DNA from: Enoplolaimus lenunculus
Lineage: Eukaryota; Nematoda; Enoplea; Enoplida; Thoracostomopsidae
Assembly (NCBI GenBank): GCA_030248215.1
Contig: JASANG010003345.1
Location: forward strand, 186,001-250,000
Length of the DNA stretch: 64,000 bases
Direction: 5' to 3'
Positions 1 through 13,693 of this stretch are shown in pieces. The position numbers were made by a program, and so were the translations under genes. The notes beneath the pieces are model-generated. The model was not told the origin of the DNA, did no database searches, and saw nothing but the letters and a program-made list of their open reading frames with translations. The stretch's first letter is position 1. Each line of letters starts with the position of its first letter.

Positions 1-2967
1 CTCATAACAAGTATATATACAATGAAAAATATCTGTGAACACATTAAAATCATATTTGCCCTGTGTAAATTCTCGCTCATTAATTAATTAAAACAACCAC
101 TTTTACTCGACCAAAAGCCAACCAAAAACATAAAAGCAATAAACGCACAAAATCATAAAACTATATTCTGGACTAGAGCCCACAAATAAAACGTTATCCA
201 CACAAACAATAGCAAACCTTGATAATACCGCTTCACTAGCATTCCAAACGTGTCTGAAAATTACAGTTCTATTGGTAATCCTGAAATTTACGCATTGGTG
301 CTGCAGTCACTGGTAAAGTGCAGAGAGGTGGCCGCTGAAACATAAACATTCGGCATAGCATAGAATGAAAATTTTATGAATGGCGAGTGCACTGATCGAG
401 AAATATTTTTGACTCTACAGCCAAAACTTAACTTTTTAACAACATTTATTGTCGACAGGCGTCATCTCGCAACTTATGGAGTTGCACTGCACCATGCGAT
501 CTTCTCATCTACAATCATAGTCTTCTGCAATTTGAATTACCTTAAATTATAGCCAAGTAGCATAGAAAATTAATTTCAGTAACACATTAGGCTAATTTGC
601 ACTGGAACAATTGAATTTCGTAACATAACAGCAAAACCTGAATATAAAATACAATGACTAAAAGCACAATCAGGCCAAGTAAAGCGAACAATTAAATATA
701 ATAACATATTTTACCAACAGCAGCAATAAGTGTATTGACATAAACGCGGAATGTATATATGTTTTCCGTTAACACATGAATATACATTTCGGTATTTCTT
801 TAGACTTTGAGCTATACGTTCAATTTTAAAGTAGCAACAGCTAGAAGTGATATCAGTGCATTTGTGAAATTTAGTACACTTTAGTCAAAGCATTTTCTTT
901 CATATACCTAAGGTCGTAGATAAGGGGTAGTGCTTAGAAGTTAACCCCATCCCTTTGGGATATTATCCCGCAATTTTTAAAAACGTTTCCGTCAGTAACA
1001 CACAACAGACCTTCAAAATTTTCATAAAATATCACCCCCTGCTTGTTTCGAAACCGTAGCTATTTGAACACATGAACCTGTATACCAAAGTAAAACTATC
1101 TGAGCTTAAAACAAACGTATTTTTTGTTTAAAAATATTTATATATTTCGCGAAACATACTGAACACAGAAGAAAAATCTAAATAATTTAATTGTTTCAGA
1201 AAACAAATTTTAACTTGATATTTTGCGTTAATTCAAATAAACACCTGAGCGTAAACCGAGACCAAACAGTTTTTACCTTTGGCTCCAACAATTAAGTAAT
1301 AAAGTCTAAATGTACACATACAAATACACGACGGATGGATAAACAAATTAGCAGCGAACAAAGCACAACCAGGACTCCGGAATGGACTTTCAATGAGATA
1401 TCACAAAAACGCCGTTATAGTAATAAACATATATTAAAACACACATTAACTTTTCATCGAGCACAAATAGAAACAAAACAGAAAATGCGGACGCAAACGA
1501 CGAAAGTACAGAATCCCTTAATTCCTGGCAATTAACTGAAAAGTGGCGTTTCCGTTAGATCAAGACGAGTTGAGTTGAACAGCACAACTTTTATGGCTAC
1601 ATATTAGTTAACGGTTCAAAAGTTGTAGCGCACAAAATTCTGGTGCAAACATGCTATTATTTGATCAGGAAGTATTTTCTTGTCATCCACAAATTCGTAA
1701 AACATAAGCTTTACTAGGTTTATTCGTTGCACGAATTTAGTATGCGGTTGCCCGTGTTTCAATATACCGAAGGGTTAAAACGTAAAGAACTATAGCGTTT
1801 GAACCATTGGTCATGCAGTCATAAAAATGGTGGTGCTAAAATAGCGCGTAGAGATCTGCGTTCCTCCGAAGACAACAACAACCGTTGCACCCAGTACAAA
1901 TTAATATCCGTCGGATGGAGGAGACGCAGCCACATCACATTACTGTTAACTCTTTCGAGATTGGCTCACGCGGGTTAACTGAGAAGGCCTGTTTCATTAG
2001 TAGATTATGCTTAATGCCATAGCTAAAACAATATGAGCTTAAAAATTATACCTAATTTACAAACTGATTTTTAGCCAATAATAAGCTTACATAGTCAGGT
2101 TTTAGACATCTTTACGTTGAGTACAATATGTTTTATGATGAGTGTCCAGGTCCTTAACATAATATTAGCTGAAAATTAACAATTGTAAATAATCTATGTT
2201 CAGACTTTCAACGGCATTGCGTAGATTACATACATAATAACATAATGATATATGATAACCAAACATTGCAAATATATACATATATAAATATATACATGTA
2301 TAAATATATATATATACATATATACGTATTTTTAATTAATCTGTACCCTCAAATTTGGTAGTGGAATGATCTGAGGACCAAAATTTGTTAATACTATCAA
2401 AATATTCGCCACTGTGTCAGCTATGCATTCAAAAGAGTATTTCTGCAAAACGTACAGCCATAATTATGGATGATTTTGTACTAAACATCATTAATTACGC
2501 GCTTGCCCCATAATAAACTGTCCAATACCGATCAGAAAGTTACAATCGAACATCAAAAACAGCCAAATTCTACTCATTTTCAAGACAAGTTGAGAGAACA
2601 AAAGTTACGAAAAGAAGAAAAATTAAATCCTTATTTACAACTGAAAAGTAAAAAAGCGTTAACATTAATCTGCAAGCAACTTTAATTGATATCTTAGGGT
2701 TAACATTAACCGATCCTAAACACGTGTAAGGTAAACAATTAATTATTATCACAGAAACAGACCACATATTTCACCCCGTACCCTTGCGACAACACAAGAA
2801 TATTAATTTCTTTTTGGATTATTTTCAAGGTATGGCCATTGCTGTTTTTCAACAAAACTCCTCTTGAAATTTGACAACGAAATTCCCCGCACTCCACAAA
2901 CTATTACCATTTCACTTCCTGCCCACAGCCGCCGTTTCCATGATAATAATCTAAGTAGACGTATACA

Positions 2968-2998
<31 letters not shown>

Positions 2999-4516
2999 CA
3001 ATGCTTACAGCGTGACCAACAATAATACATACATTTGTGTTGCGAATAAAATACTCAAATGCCGTAGTATCTGACAAAATTATATAAAGAACAATATTAA
3101 GAACAAACAAAAGAAACAGCATAAAAGTTAAAATTAATGAATTGCTAAAATCACTTGGAAACAACAATCAATAAAAATTACACGGATGGCGTCGTTTTCA
3201 CTAGTCCACAGCTGTCGCCAAAATAAAGATCCACCCACAACATACGTATGCAGTCAACCAGTCGTAGTGGAAGTATATTTATTGAGCAAAGCTTGACCTA
3301 CTTACATCATAAGCAGGGATGACTTTGTTTTTCGCAACGCCCGACACCCCCCAGTAAAAAGGCGTTTAAATGCGGTTCACGTTTGATTTAACAAGACACC
3401 CAGGCTACCCATGATCAGTAGCGTACAAACGCTGATAAAAATATATTCATTAAATCTCACGGTATGATCCAGTTCCGCTTTGCACCCTGCTCTTGTGGAA
3501 AGTGAACCGAAGCGTGCGGGAGAAAGTGTGCAAGAACCCTCTAAACTTCTTCCCCAGCATGTGGAAATGGAAACGCCGTTTCCATCTGGAGTGGCCCGAA
3601 ATTTTTCGAAACGGTTCTTTATCCGTGCACTCGGAGTGCGAGTACACAGTATATTCAAAAAATACGTGTTAAATTTTTTCGACTAAAACTCGTTGAACTT
3701 GAAGCACACATCAAATTAGAATCGATACTTTGTCTAAATTTCATTTTTTATAAATTTGGTAAAACCAAGGTTTTAAAATAATCGCAGCAAGTTCAAGTCC
3801 ATAAGTAACTTCCACCTTAACATCCGTAACCTGCGTTCTAAACAACTATCGTACCTATACTCCAGAAAATGATTTATTTCCAAACAAAGCGCTCCGTATA
3901 TTCGTTACGATCAGAACTTTGTACTGGCTGTCGCCGGATTCTGTCACAAACCGTATATGTTGTTTCATAAACGCTGGTTCACTTGCTCGATATGAACAAG
4001 ACCCATCATCATTAACTGGTTATAGGTGCTATACAACGTTGAGAATGCGAGTTTTGGCGTTCCACATGCGCTACCAACAAATTGACCGATAACCCTAACA
4101 CAAACCAAACCAAATCACAGCATTCATATAAATGACACATTTTGAACTCAGAGTTAAAATCACAGGAGTAAAAACTAAAACAGTGCGATATCATAAGCCA
4201 TACCAACACATTTAAAAACAAAGTTTCAAACAGCACGGAGCAAATTTGAAGCTTAAAAACCTGCTTTGATGTTTTCTTCCGACCACATCCATATATCCTT
4301 TTTAACTTACGCTTTCTTTGATGTTCGCCGCCTACCATGTCACATCAACATATATTTACGAACTTCAAATTCCTTTGCTCTTTTCCGCTTACCACGCTCA
4401 CCAATCCTTATACCGCCTAACAAGACTACCTGCATACATACCAACTTCCCGTTGCTTTAATGTTTGCCGCCAAACACTCCACGTCGGCAAAATCGTTTGA
4501 AATTGCACTTGTTCAT
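1..4516. other. 3' flank of the C2H2 gene, no gene seen
   Basis: AT-rich DNA with short open frames only, none with coding-like composition. It contains an AT-rich (ATATAC)-like run at 2270-2330, the (CATA)n at 2966 and a half MITE near 4004-4050 (CTGGTTATAGGTGCTA, GAGAATGCGAG). The 3' UTR of the C2H2 gene should occupy the last few hundred bases. The best AATAAA on the minus strand is at about 3876-3871. Confidence 0.6.
2966..2998 (+). repeat. (CATA)n microsatellite
   Basis: About eight ACAT/CATA units. The Met-Tyr-Val-Cys open frames on the minus strand come from this run. Confidence 0.9.
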
Positions 4517-5063
4517 CTACACCTTGGTCGTTCCATGCTTGAGAAACTTTCGCAATCGCGTCGTAATATCGTCTTGACTATGTTCATCGCTCGCAGCACT
4601 GCTCACTCTTCCGGCGTTGTCGTCGTCATTGTTGTAGTCGCAATCGTTTGAATTTTTAAATTCAACTCCAATTTCATCAAATTCAATTGATTCAGGCTCC
4701 ATTCCATCTACCACAACAGCTTCGTCAAAAGTTATTCCGCCACCAGCGACGCTACCGTTCGGAATCGCTGCTGTCATACAATTATCATCACTCGTTGTCG
4801 TTGTTGTTATTGCTTGTTCGGCAACTTTACGCAACTGCGATCGAAGAATGTCGTGAAAACTAAGTTGCTGTTGTTCAGGTGTTGTTGATATATGACCAGA
4901 GTCCTGCCTGTGGCCAATAGCAGGACTGCCAATGGCGGCCGAGTCTCCCATTTCAACAGCGGCCTCCTCTGCGGCTGATGCGGCGGCTAAAGCTTTCTGA
5001 GGGGCGGCGTGCGGAAAGCAACGCGCCATCATAACGTTCCAAGATGCTTCGAGGGTCGAACAG
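4517..5063 (-). CDS. C2H2 gene, last exon (third CFP segment and C-terminus)
   Basis: The acceptor ATTTTTCAG completes Arg and gives CSTLEASWNVMMARCFPHA, the third copy of the W...CFP segment. The rest is Ala/Glu-rich, then SFHDILRSQLRKVAEQAI (helical). The tail is acidic (FDEIGVEFKNSNDCDYNNDDD) and ends RLRKFLKHGTTKV before TAG. No close AATAAA was seen on the minus strand; the nearest candidate, about 640 bases downstream near 3871-3876, is too far to be convincing. Confidence 0.85.
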
Positions 5064-6586
5064 CTGAAAAATCATTGCAAATTCATTATAGTCAGGGGGT
5101 TTTTTTAAATTATGTGCAGTATTTGTTAAAATTTCACAGTCTCCAAAGCGAATAATGTTCTCAAACGCATAAATCTGCGAAATCTGATTCGAAAGACACA
5201 ACAAGACCACTTACCAACTCATGATATGTGCCACAAACACTTAAGGATTCAGATATACTTTAACGCATATTCACTGTCTAATAGTAAAATTTTCCAATGG
5301 TCAAAAAATGCAACAAAAACCACCAGACAAAAATCAGCCATCTTAATTCCAGGTTTTCCTCATAATTAAGGAAATCCTGGTGCTTTAAATCAAGACAATT
5401 TGAAACCAGAATAAAACAAGTTTTTGAAACTGTTTATATATAAGATGTTATTTTTTTATGAAAATAGTTCAGTTTGGCAAAGGTTACGTTATATCATTGG
5501 CATGGCGTATTTTGAATTATAATTTTGATGTTTCTTTTTGGTTTGAAAAAGTTAATTGGATAAAACAGTTGGCATATATCTTGCATGTGATAACATCGTA
5601 CTTTTACTTGTGTTATAATCACTTGTAATAAAAGTCTAACCTAGAGTTCGGAGTGGATGCTCGCGGGTTTGAGCCTGATAAAAACCAGAGACCGTTCCCA
5701 GTGGTTCAAGTCCGGATAGGATGGACTCGGTTGGGATCTATAAATCCCTAAGTTTCACCAACCAAAATCTAATTAATACTTTACAAAGAAAATCATCAAA
5801 AAAGCTTACAATGATTGCAGCCTTTTCACAGATGTTTTTATTTTGCTGTGAAACCCAATAAAATGTAAAGACAGAAGTGCTGGAATCGAGTGTAGGCTGA
5901 GTATAGTGTAGGTTGTGTATCTATACTTTGCCCAATTGACTGCATATATACACATGCAAAGTGATAATATAAGTGAAGCTCAAAGACAGTGATCGGTGCT
6001 GTACACATTTGAAAATACCGGCAAAGATCAAAGGCCATCTTACCGATTATCAATAGGCACTAAACCGACCATGCCATGCTTTGACGACATATGATTGCGT
6101 ACATGCGCCGATTCTGAGCTTGAATACGAACAGCCAGGACAACGGAATTGTTTACGAAAACAATGACGTTTCGCGTGATTTAATAGCGACTGGCGAGGCT
6201 CTGAAACAATTCTACGGCGACAAAGTAAACACTCAGTGGTGTCTGTTCGCAGAAGCTTTGGTGGAGTCGGCGACATCAAAAGTCCACCAGACGAGCCGGT
6301 GGCGGCAGCGTTTGTGATACAAGCAGCGCGACGTGTATAGCGACGTCTTCCGTAACTGCTCACTCCAACAAATTGCGGCGTATCGATTCGGTCATCCATT
6401 GTTGAGTTGCCAATAATCTCTGATGGATCAATGAATGCGTTCAGATTTGTTTTGTTATTACTGTTACTAGTATTATTTTTATTATTATTTTTTATATTGT
6501 TGTTGTGGTTGATACTTTTGAAATTGCTGCTGGTGTTGTTGGAAATACTACTGTTAACATTGCGACTGCTATGGTTGTTGCTGTTG

Positions 6587-6622
<36 letters not shown>

Positions 6623-8802
6623 TTGCCATTGTTGTTGGTGTTGTTGTTGCTGCTGTCGTCGTTGCTGCTGCTGCTGCTGTTGTTGTTGTTGTTGTTGTTG
6701 CTGCTGCTGTTGCTGCAATTATCGTTTTTGATATTTAAGTCACTGTCGACGCCATCGTCTCCACTAATCAATCCGATCATTTTATTACAATTTTCAAGTG
6801 ACATCGCAGCTGCAGCAACCATTGATCGCGTATGCCTCCGTCGACTACTTGCCAAATTCGCCACGGGAGATGGTACAGTAGCGGTAGTAGTACCATTTAA
6901 AGGCAGGCTTCCACCAGTAGCGGAGGCAGGGGTAGCGCAGTTCCCGCGACCCTCCGACCCACGAGTTGATCCCAGCCCGGAAAAAATCTCGCTATCGTCA
7001 TCGTCGGTAGGGGTTGCGCCTCCACCTTTCCCTCGACATATTTCAGCAATAGTTTCTGCAAGTGAAGTTGAAACATCAACAACATTATCGTTATCGTTGT
7101 TTACTTCAATTCCGTTCGAATATTTTGTTGTCGAATTGTCGTCAAGTGTTGTCACTGTAACTACTGACGCGGCGTCCGGATCTGCGGCTGCAATAAATTC
7201 TTCGACGTAATTTCCTCAAAAAACACAAAAAACAATCGTTAGAAATATATACTATTTAAATTTAGTATTAAAAGCCCTGTATATTTATTGTATTTTCTGT
7301 TCAATAATTGTCTACAAATACGGCAAAACTTAGAGTTTAAAACTCTGCAGATCAATACATTTGTACATGTAAATGGGTTTTTAGAGTCCACTAAATATCA
7401 CTGATAAATTGTAGTTGCAGAATGAAAAAAGAACATAAAACCGCTGTTGAGACAAAACCTCGATACGCAACTCTGAGCTGTTTTGCCTTCCTAACAAGGT
7501 TTAGTCCGTTTGTCAGATTGCTATTTCAACCGCATGCAAGCCCTATAATTGTTTTGGCCACCTATCGCAACTTGAATTGGATACGATCATGTATTCGCTC
7601 AGAACCGTTCAATATTTGACAAAACAACAGTTCTCAGTGAATTAATAGTTGTATCTACATACATTAATATATAGCACACAACCAAACCCAGCATTACCTC
7701 TGTTAATTCACAAAACTTGCAGATGCAAAAAATTGCACAAAGGAACAACGCTTCAAAACGTGCCACTAATACTGTCAGTGGCCGAGACTTGAACGCGTTA
7801 TCAAGAATACACTCGATAAAACGCTTAGTACTGTTCAATAATTGCCAAAACAACACTTTTTACATATTGATTTCGTATGCACATTTATGCAACTTGCAGT
7901 TGCAAATAACTTGCACGTATCATTAGGCATTAAAACTGCATTAAAACATACCATTAATAGCTCCAGTAGACGGTACCGGAAAACACTGTTCAGATAAACT
8001 CGACAAAATTTGATTAATCTCACGCAACACCATAGTTACGCCATCATGATCACCAGCGTGTTCGGCTTGCACGTGTTCAATGATTTTAGAAACGATTTGC
8101 TCGTAACCGCAAACTGAACACGTATATGGCAATGTGTTCAAATGTGCAAAGCGTACATGAGCAGTTTTCGATTTTGAAGCAACAACCTAAAAATCATAGT
8201 ATATACACTACAAAAGTAGTGAAAAATAAAGGTTCTTTTCCGTGTTCCCTTACGCCCGCGTTTGCCCAAAAATGGTTGGATTTTGAAATTTTTTTGCATA
8301 TTTGAGCTTCTCGCATACTCCTGTGTTGTTACTATTTTGTTTCCACTACGCAGTTACTACTTCTGTCATCTCGAACAAAAGTCAATAGTGCTAGCTTAAG
8401 GCTGTATTTTCATTATATCAGCAATGTTAGGTGTGCCTAGATCATAAATGCATTTACACATACTTTTCCACCCCCATAAATTTTCAGGTACATAGAAAAC
8501 TTCGCCTTTCCCGTTATACAACCACTCCCAGCGTGCATTTACTGAAAAGCTTATTTGAGCTTCTTATACCTCTCCACATTCACCGCAAGTCAAAAACGCA
8601 GCAGACCGTGATACAGCGGCAGAGGTGGCGACAACAGACGTTGGTACATTTCGCTTGCGCCGAGTCGCTGGCGTCGTCGACACGTTGAGCACGCGTGCAT
8701 TGGCGCTGTTCACAACAAAATTGCCTGGTATTGTGTTGCGTTCAGCGTTAATTGCATACGCAGTTGCACTACCGGCAAGTTCGCTATTGCAACTGCTGCT
8801 GC

Positions 8803-8839
<37 letters not shown>

Positions 8840-11800
8840 GCTGCTGCGATTATTATTGTTAGTGGTGGTAGTGCTCTTCACAGCACTATCAACCACCGCG
8901 GCAATAGTACAATCAGCCGAATCCAGATCTAATCTGGATCCGGATGATGCAGCTGTAGCAACAGCAGCAGCTGCAATTGAAGATCCTGGCCAACTGGGAA
9001 CACTAAGGCGAGTTGTGTTGTGTGGTGGCCGATCAGTTGTCGCTAGCTCATTCGATATCGACGTAAAAATTGTCGGAGAAGCTGAAGGAGACGGTGACGA
9101 AAGCGTTGCACTAGGCGACAACGTAGGTGCTGAAGATTGTATAGGCACCATTGTGGGTGAATTTTCGTAGCCTTAAATTAGAGAAAAGTAAAAAAAAAGT
9201 ATTTCGTTATCTTAAACACATTTCTTTATTTAAATATCATTCCAATATTCACTATTAATCACAATCACCCATTGCTGTTTGAAGTTACCCGGTGAACGCA
9301 TGTTATTGTAGACAAATAGCTATAATACACAACCGCTATCAGGCGAAATATATACAATTCGTACACGAAAGGTTGGCTTGCAAAAGTTTTTTCACTCATT
9401 GATTTATAACCTCCAAAAACAGAATGATGTCTTCGCACTGGATTGAAAATATTAAACTGGCAATCAACCGGAAAATATACGTACCTGTGACCGTTCTCGA
9501 TGGACTTTGAAATTCCGGAAAGCACTGATGCATCAATTCTTCCCACGCCGTTTGTAGATCAGGCGTCCATCTGTCCAGTGGAGTAGTCGTCTGGTCGCCA
9601 TGGTTATGATGCATGTGAAGCCGGACCTATTAACAATACTTTCAAATATATATCAGCCTGAACTATGATACATCCATTACAAATAGGCACCGACGATCCC
9701 AGCATTTTTCGGGAGAGACGATTTTTTAGTATATTTTCAAGTGGGCGCCGCTTTTTTAGCAAAAATTCTACTGTCTACAAAAGTTACCAAGGAACCGGCC
9801 GTCCAGTCCGACCACCCTGCCCTCTGGATCGCCCCGTTCCGGAGCTGGCTGATCGGTCATATAATTTGTGTACTACGATGTCAAGCAAATTTCACTATTA
9901 ACACTTCCTTACTTTGACAAAAAATTTTGAACACTATACACACGCCGTCACCCGCCCAAGTGTGTCGTATTAAAATTTAATCTTAATTGTCAGCGCAGCT
10001 GCGTGCGGCGGCAGGCGGCCCAGCTGAGTTTAGCGCACTCTTATACTGCGTATATAACGCACCGATTCACCTGTTACATTACATATCCTAGCCTAAAAAA
10101 GTCATCATCGACTCTTGGTACTTACAACTGGCCCCTATTTTCAAATGTATGTAGCACCTATGTCCAGTTGGTGGTAGATCTTGTAGATTTCGAACCGGTA
10201 CATAAAAAGGATCTATATTCAGCATAGTTTTCTCGTTTACTTTCTAGTACTACTGTGTCAGCTTTGAAATCAGTATATGCACTGGTTTATCATCAGTTTG
10301 ACAACTTATCGCTAACTGTTGATGATATGTACTATACGCATTTTAAAATATGGGTCCATTCCATACCTTTGCCGTTTCGTTATGCTGATAGCTACAATAC
10401 GAGCATTGAAATTGCTTCAGTGTCGCGTGCCGTTTAACATGATTGATTAAATTTGAATATCGATTTGACATAATTGGATTATTGCACAACTTGCAACGGG
10501 TATACACTACGTCAGTTGTTCCTGCGCTTAAGCTACCGCCAGATCCTCCAAGGACACTTCCAGTTCCTGTTCCAGAAGTTGCGGAGATGCCACCACTTCC
10601 CGCAGAAGCGTTGCCTTTGATCGACCGCTGGCGAATAACATCCGTAGTTGCAAACGGTTGCGTTTGAGCTCGTGCAATAATTGCAGCTGCACTATTGCGT
10701 TTGCTAGTCATGCAGTCACTCCTACCATTAGTGCTACAGTTGGGTTTAGTCATCAATGACGCAGTGGTGCGTTCGGCAACTTGTGAAATGGCCAAGTCTG
10801 TCGCTGCTAATATCATTTCGGTTTCATCAAATTCAGCTAAAATGCCACCGCCACCATTTCCGTTGCTATTTCCACATCCGGTTGAGCTGTTATCAAATTG
10901 GTCTTCGTCTAAATCGTCCAGTAGAACTTCCGCCGGAGTTGCAATATTGTCAACGTCCGGTTCCGGCTTGACAGAAACTGGTTCCGGTTTCATTGCTAAA
11001 GCGGATACGTTTGTTGTTGATGGTACTGTTGCGTTCATACGACTTGATATTCTAGTATTTCCTGTAGGAAAAAAGAAAATTGCAATCAAAACTAATTCTA
11101 ACAGATTGTCTGGGTTGCAGAACCGCCACCACGTGGGTTCCAATGAATCAGTGAACACCGTAAATATTATAATTCCTAAACATCCATCAGCGCTACGTTC
11201 TGAGCGAAAGGATGTTGCTGGAATGCCTATATATGATTGAAACGAAACCGCTCGCCGCTGTTAGCTTGCACAGAAACATGACCTATCTTCGATTGCAAAT
11301 CAAGCCACGATTTTATTTAAAGTTTTGCCTTAATACTTTAACAAGAACACATGGCCATGCCCAGTGGCGGATCCAGGATCTCAAAATGGGGGGCCAAAAT
11401 TTCACAGGAAATAAACTTATTTTTGACCCATACTGTAATGACCCAAATAAGAGGGGGGGCATTTTGAGTCCCAATTAATAGCAGTCCGTATACCTAATAA
11501 GAATCCGTAAGCGGGTAGAGTCCTTAAACCATTGTTTAGAGTCCATAAATGTCTATTATCCCTAATTGTAGCGCATAAATGACTCCAGGGCCACGAAACT
11601 TTAAAGCGTGCTTATACTATTGTGTATGAAACAGAGAAATAAACATCGTAGAACAGCAATTGACACTATATAATTTTTGTCGAGATGCTGTTGGGGGGGG
11701 CCCACGGCGGGGGTGGCCCCCCGTGGATCCGCCATTGGCCGTGCCTATAACTCGTACTAAATTTGAAATTTAACACATAACCCACCTGAATATACATGAA

Positions 11801-12537
11801 ATGTACGTATATAAACAAAAGCCTACACATGTTAGAAATGGTCGTACGACGGGGCATTTATGCTCAATGTTATGTTAATGCTCAAAACTATTTCATTATT
11901 GTATAAACAACTGAAATTTGCAAACTTCTAGGCTCAACGCTTAATTGCACTTTCAACGACTTTTAGCTTATATACTTGTCCGCTAAGACTATAATTTTAC
12001 CAACGACGACTACTTACCTGAACCCAAATTGCTAAATTGTATACTCTTTTAAAAATGCTTAAAACCCGCTTAGTGAAAACATTCTGCTCAAGCCCCCCCC
12101 CCCCTTCAGACGTACAGCGCACCAGCGGATCCAACAATGTGGGGGCCACATTAACGCAGTGGAATAAAACTTTACAGCGAAGCGAGCGAGCAGCCGAACG
12201 CAATAACGATCAAATCCTAATACAAAGTTTTGGTTTCGAAAATTCGGTGAATCTGCTCACACCCACCCCTCTTTGCTTGCTGTGACCCTCCCCGCTTTTG
12301 GTTACTTGTTCGTCCAGACGACCGCAACACCGACGACGACCGGCTACTAGCGTTAATGACGTCATAACCTTCATACGGTTCTATATCCAAACTTCCTTCG
12401 CCATTCACAATCGCCGAAACAATACTATTTATTGTCGATGCGCGACGTTGTGAATCAAAATCAAACGCTCCAGTAGCGTCTTCTTTGGTAACTGGCGAAT
12501 CATCAGTGTCTTTTTTATTATTATTATTATTATTATA

Positions 12538-12585
<48 letters not shown>

Positions 12586-12600
12586 ATTATTATAATTATA

Positions 12601-12639
<39 letters not shown>

Positions 12640-13568
12640 GTTATTATTATTATTGCTGTTGTTGTTTTTGTTGTTGTTGTTGTTGTTGTTGAGTATCGCA
12701 TCAGCTGTGGTAGACATTCCTCCAGACAACGAAGATAGTAATGCGACCATTGGCATGGTAGTATTGCAACCACCGCAAGCACCAGCGGAACCGGAACCGG
12801 ATGATAACGTTGACAGCAGAAGCGAACTGACTGGGATGGTTGCATCTGTTTGGCATTCTCGGTCCTGAATTAAACACCAATTAGCCTAATACCAAATGTG
12901 TACGTTATACATAGATCGAACGCTTTTGTACACTTCCCCCTGCAGTCTTTAGGCTCAGGCTCAAGCATTGGTTTATATTTTGCAAAACAAGGACTACGCC
13001 TAACTCTACGAGCCTAAATCTATTCAACTTTAACCTTAGTGTACGAGCAATTGAACAAGAGTCACACTTAATCGAAATCAATTAGCTTCTTACCACAAAC
13101 ACTTTGTCGCCCAAAACAGTGTCTGATCCATTTTTCAGTACGTTTCCAGACGCCGCAATCAATCCAGTCGCCGTATAACACACTTGTTGTCCATCTCGTG
13201 TCTCAATTTCTGACCCTATGACGTTGTTGCTTCGCTTAGTTACACTTTCAGATTGTTTTTGTTGCCCAAGTCGATCGCCAATCTGTCGGACAGGCCCTGA
13301 CGATGCAGCGACAGCGAAACTACTCAAAAACGATACATCCGAGTATCCGTGTTCAATTAGTAATTTTAGTAAAACACAAACATCATCATGAGAACGAAGT
13401 TTAACCACTGCATGCGATGGATGTGGCGACCATTTGTCTCCTTGAGAAGAGTCTTTGGCGATTATGCCACTGGACGCCGCCAACAGATTGAAATCGCCAA
13501 AAACACCACCGAAATCTTTCGATTCAAGCTTAGTTCCAACACGTCGGTCGTTCAAAGCATCCATTTCG

Positions 13569-13609
<41 letters not shown>

Positions 13610-13647
13610 ATTACTATTATTATTAATATTATTATTATTAATACTAC

Positions 13648-13693
<46 letters not shown>

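Noticed and set aside
6407-7210. Plus-strand open frame of 267 codons, Leu/Val-rich, resembling a membrane protein
   Set aside because: It is the complement of Asn/Ser/Gln repeat codons of the C2H2 exon at 6044-7214. The minus-strand exon has fingers and matching splice phases.
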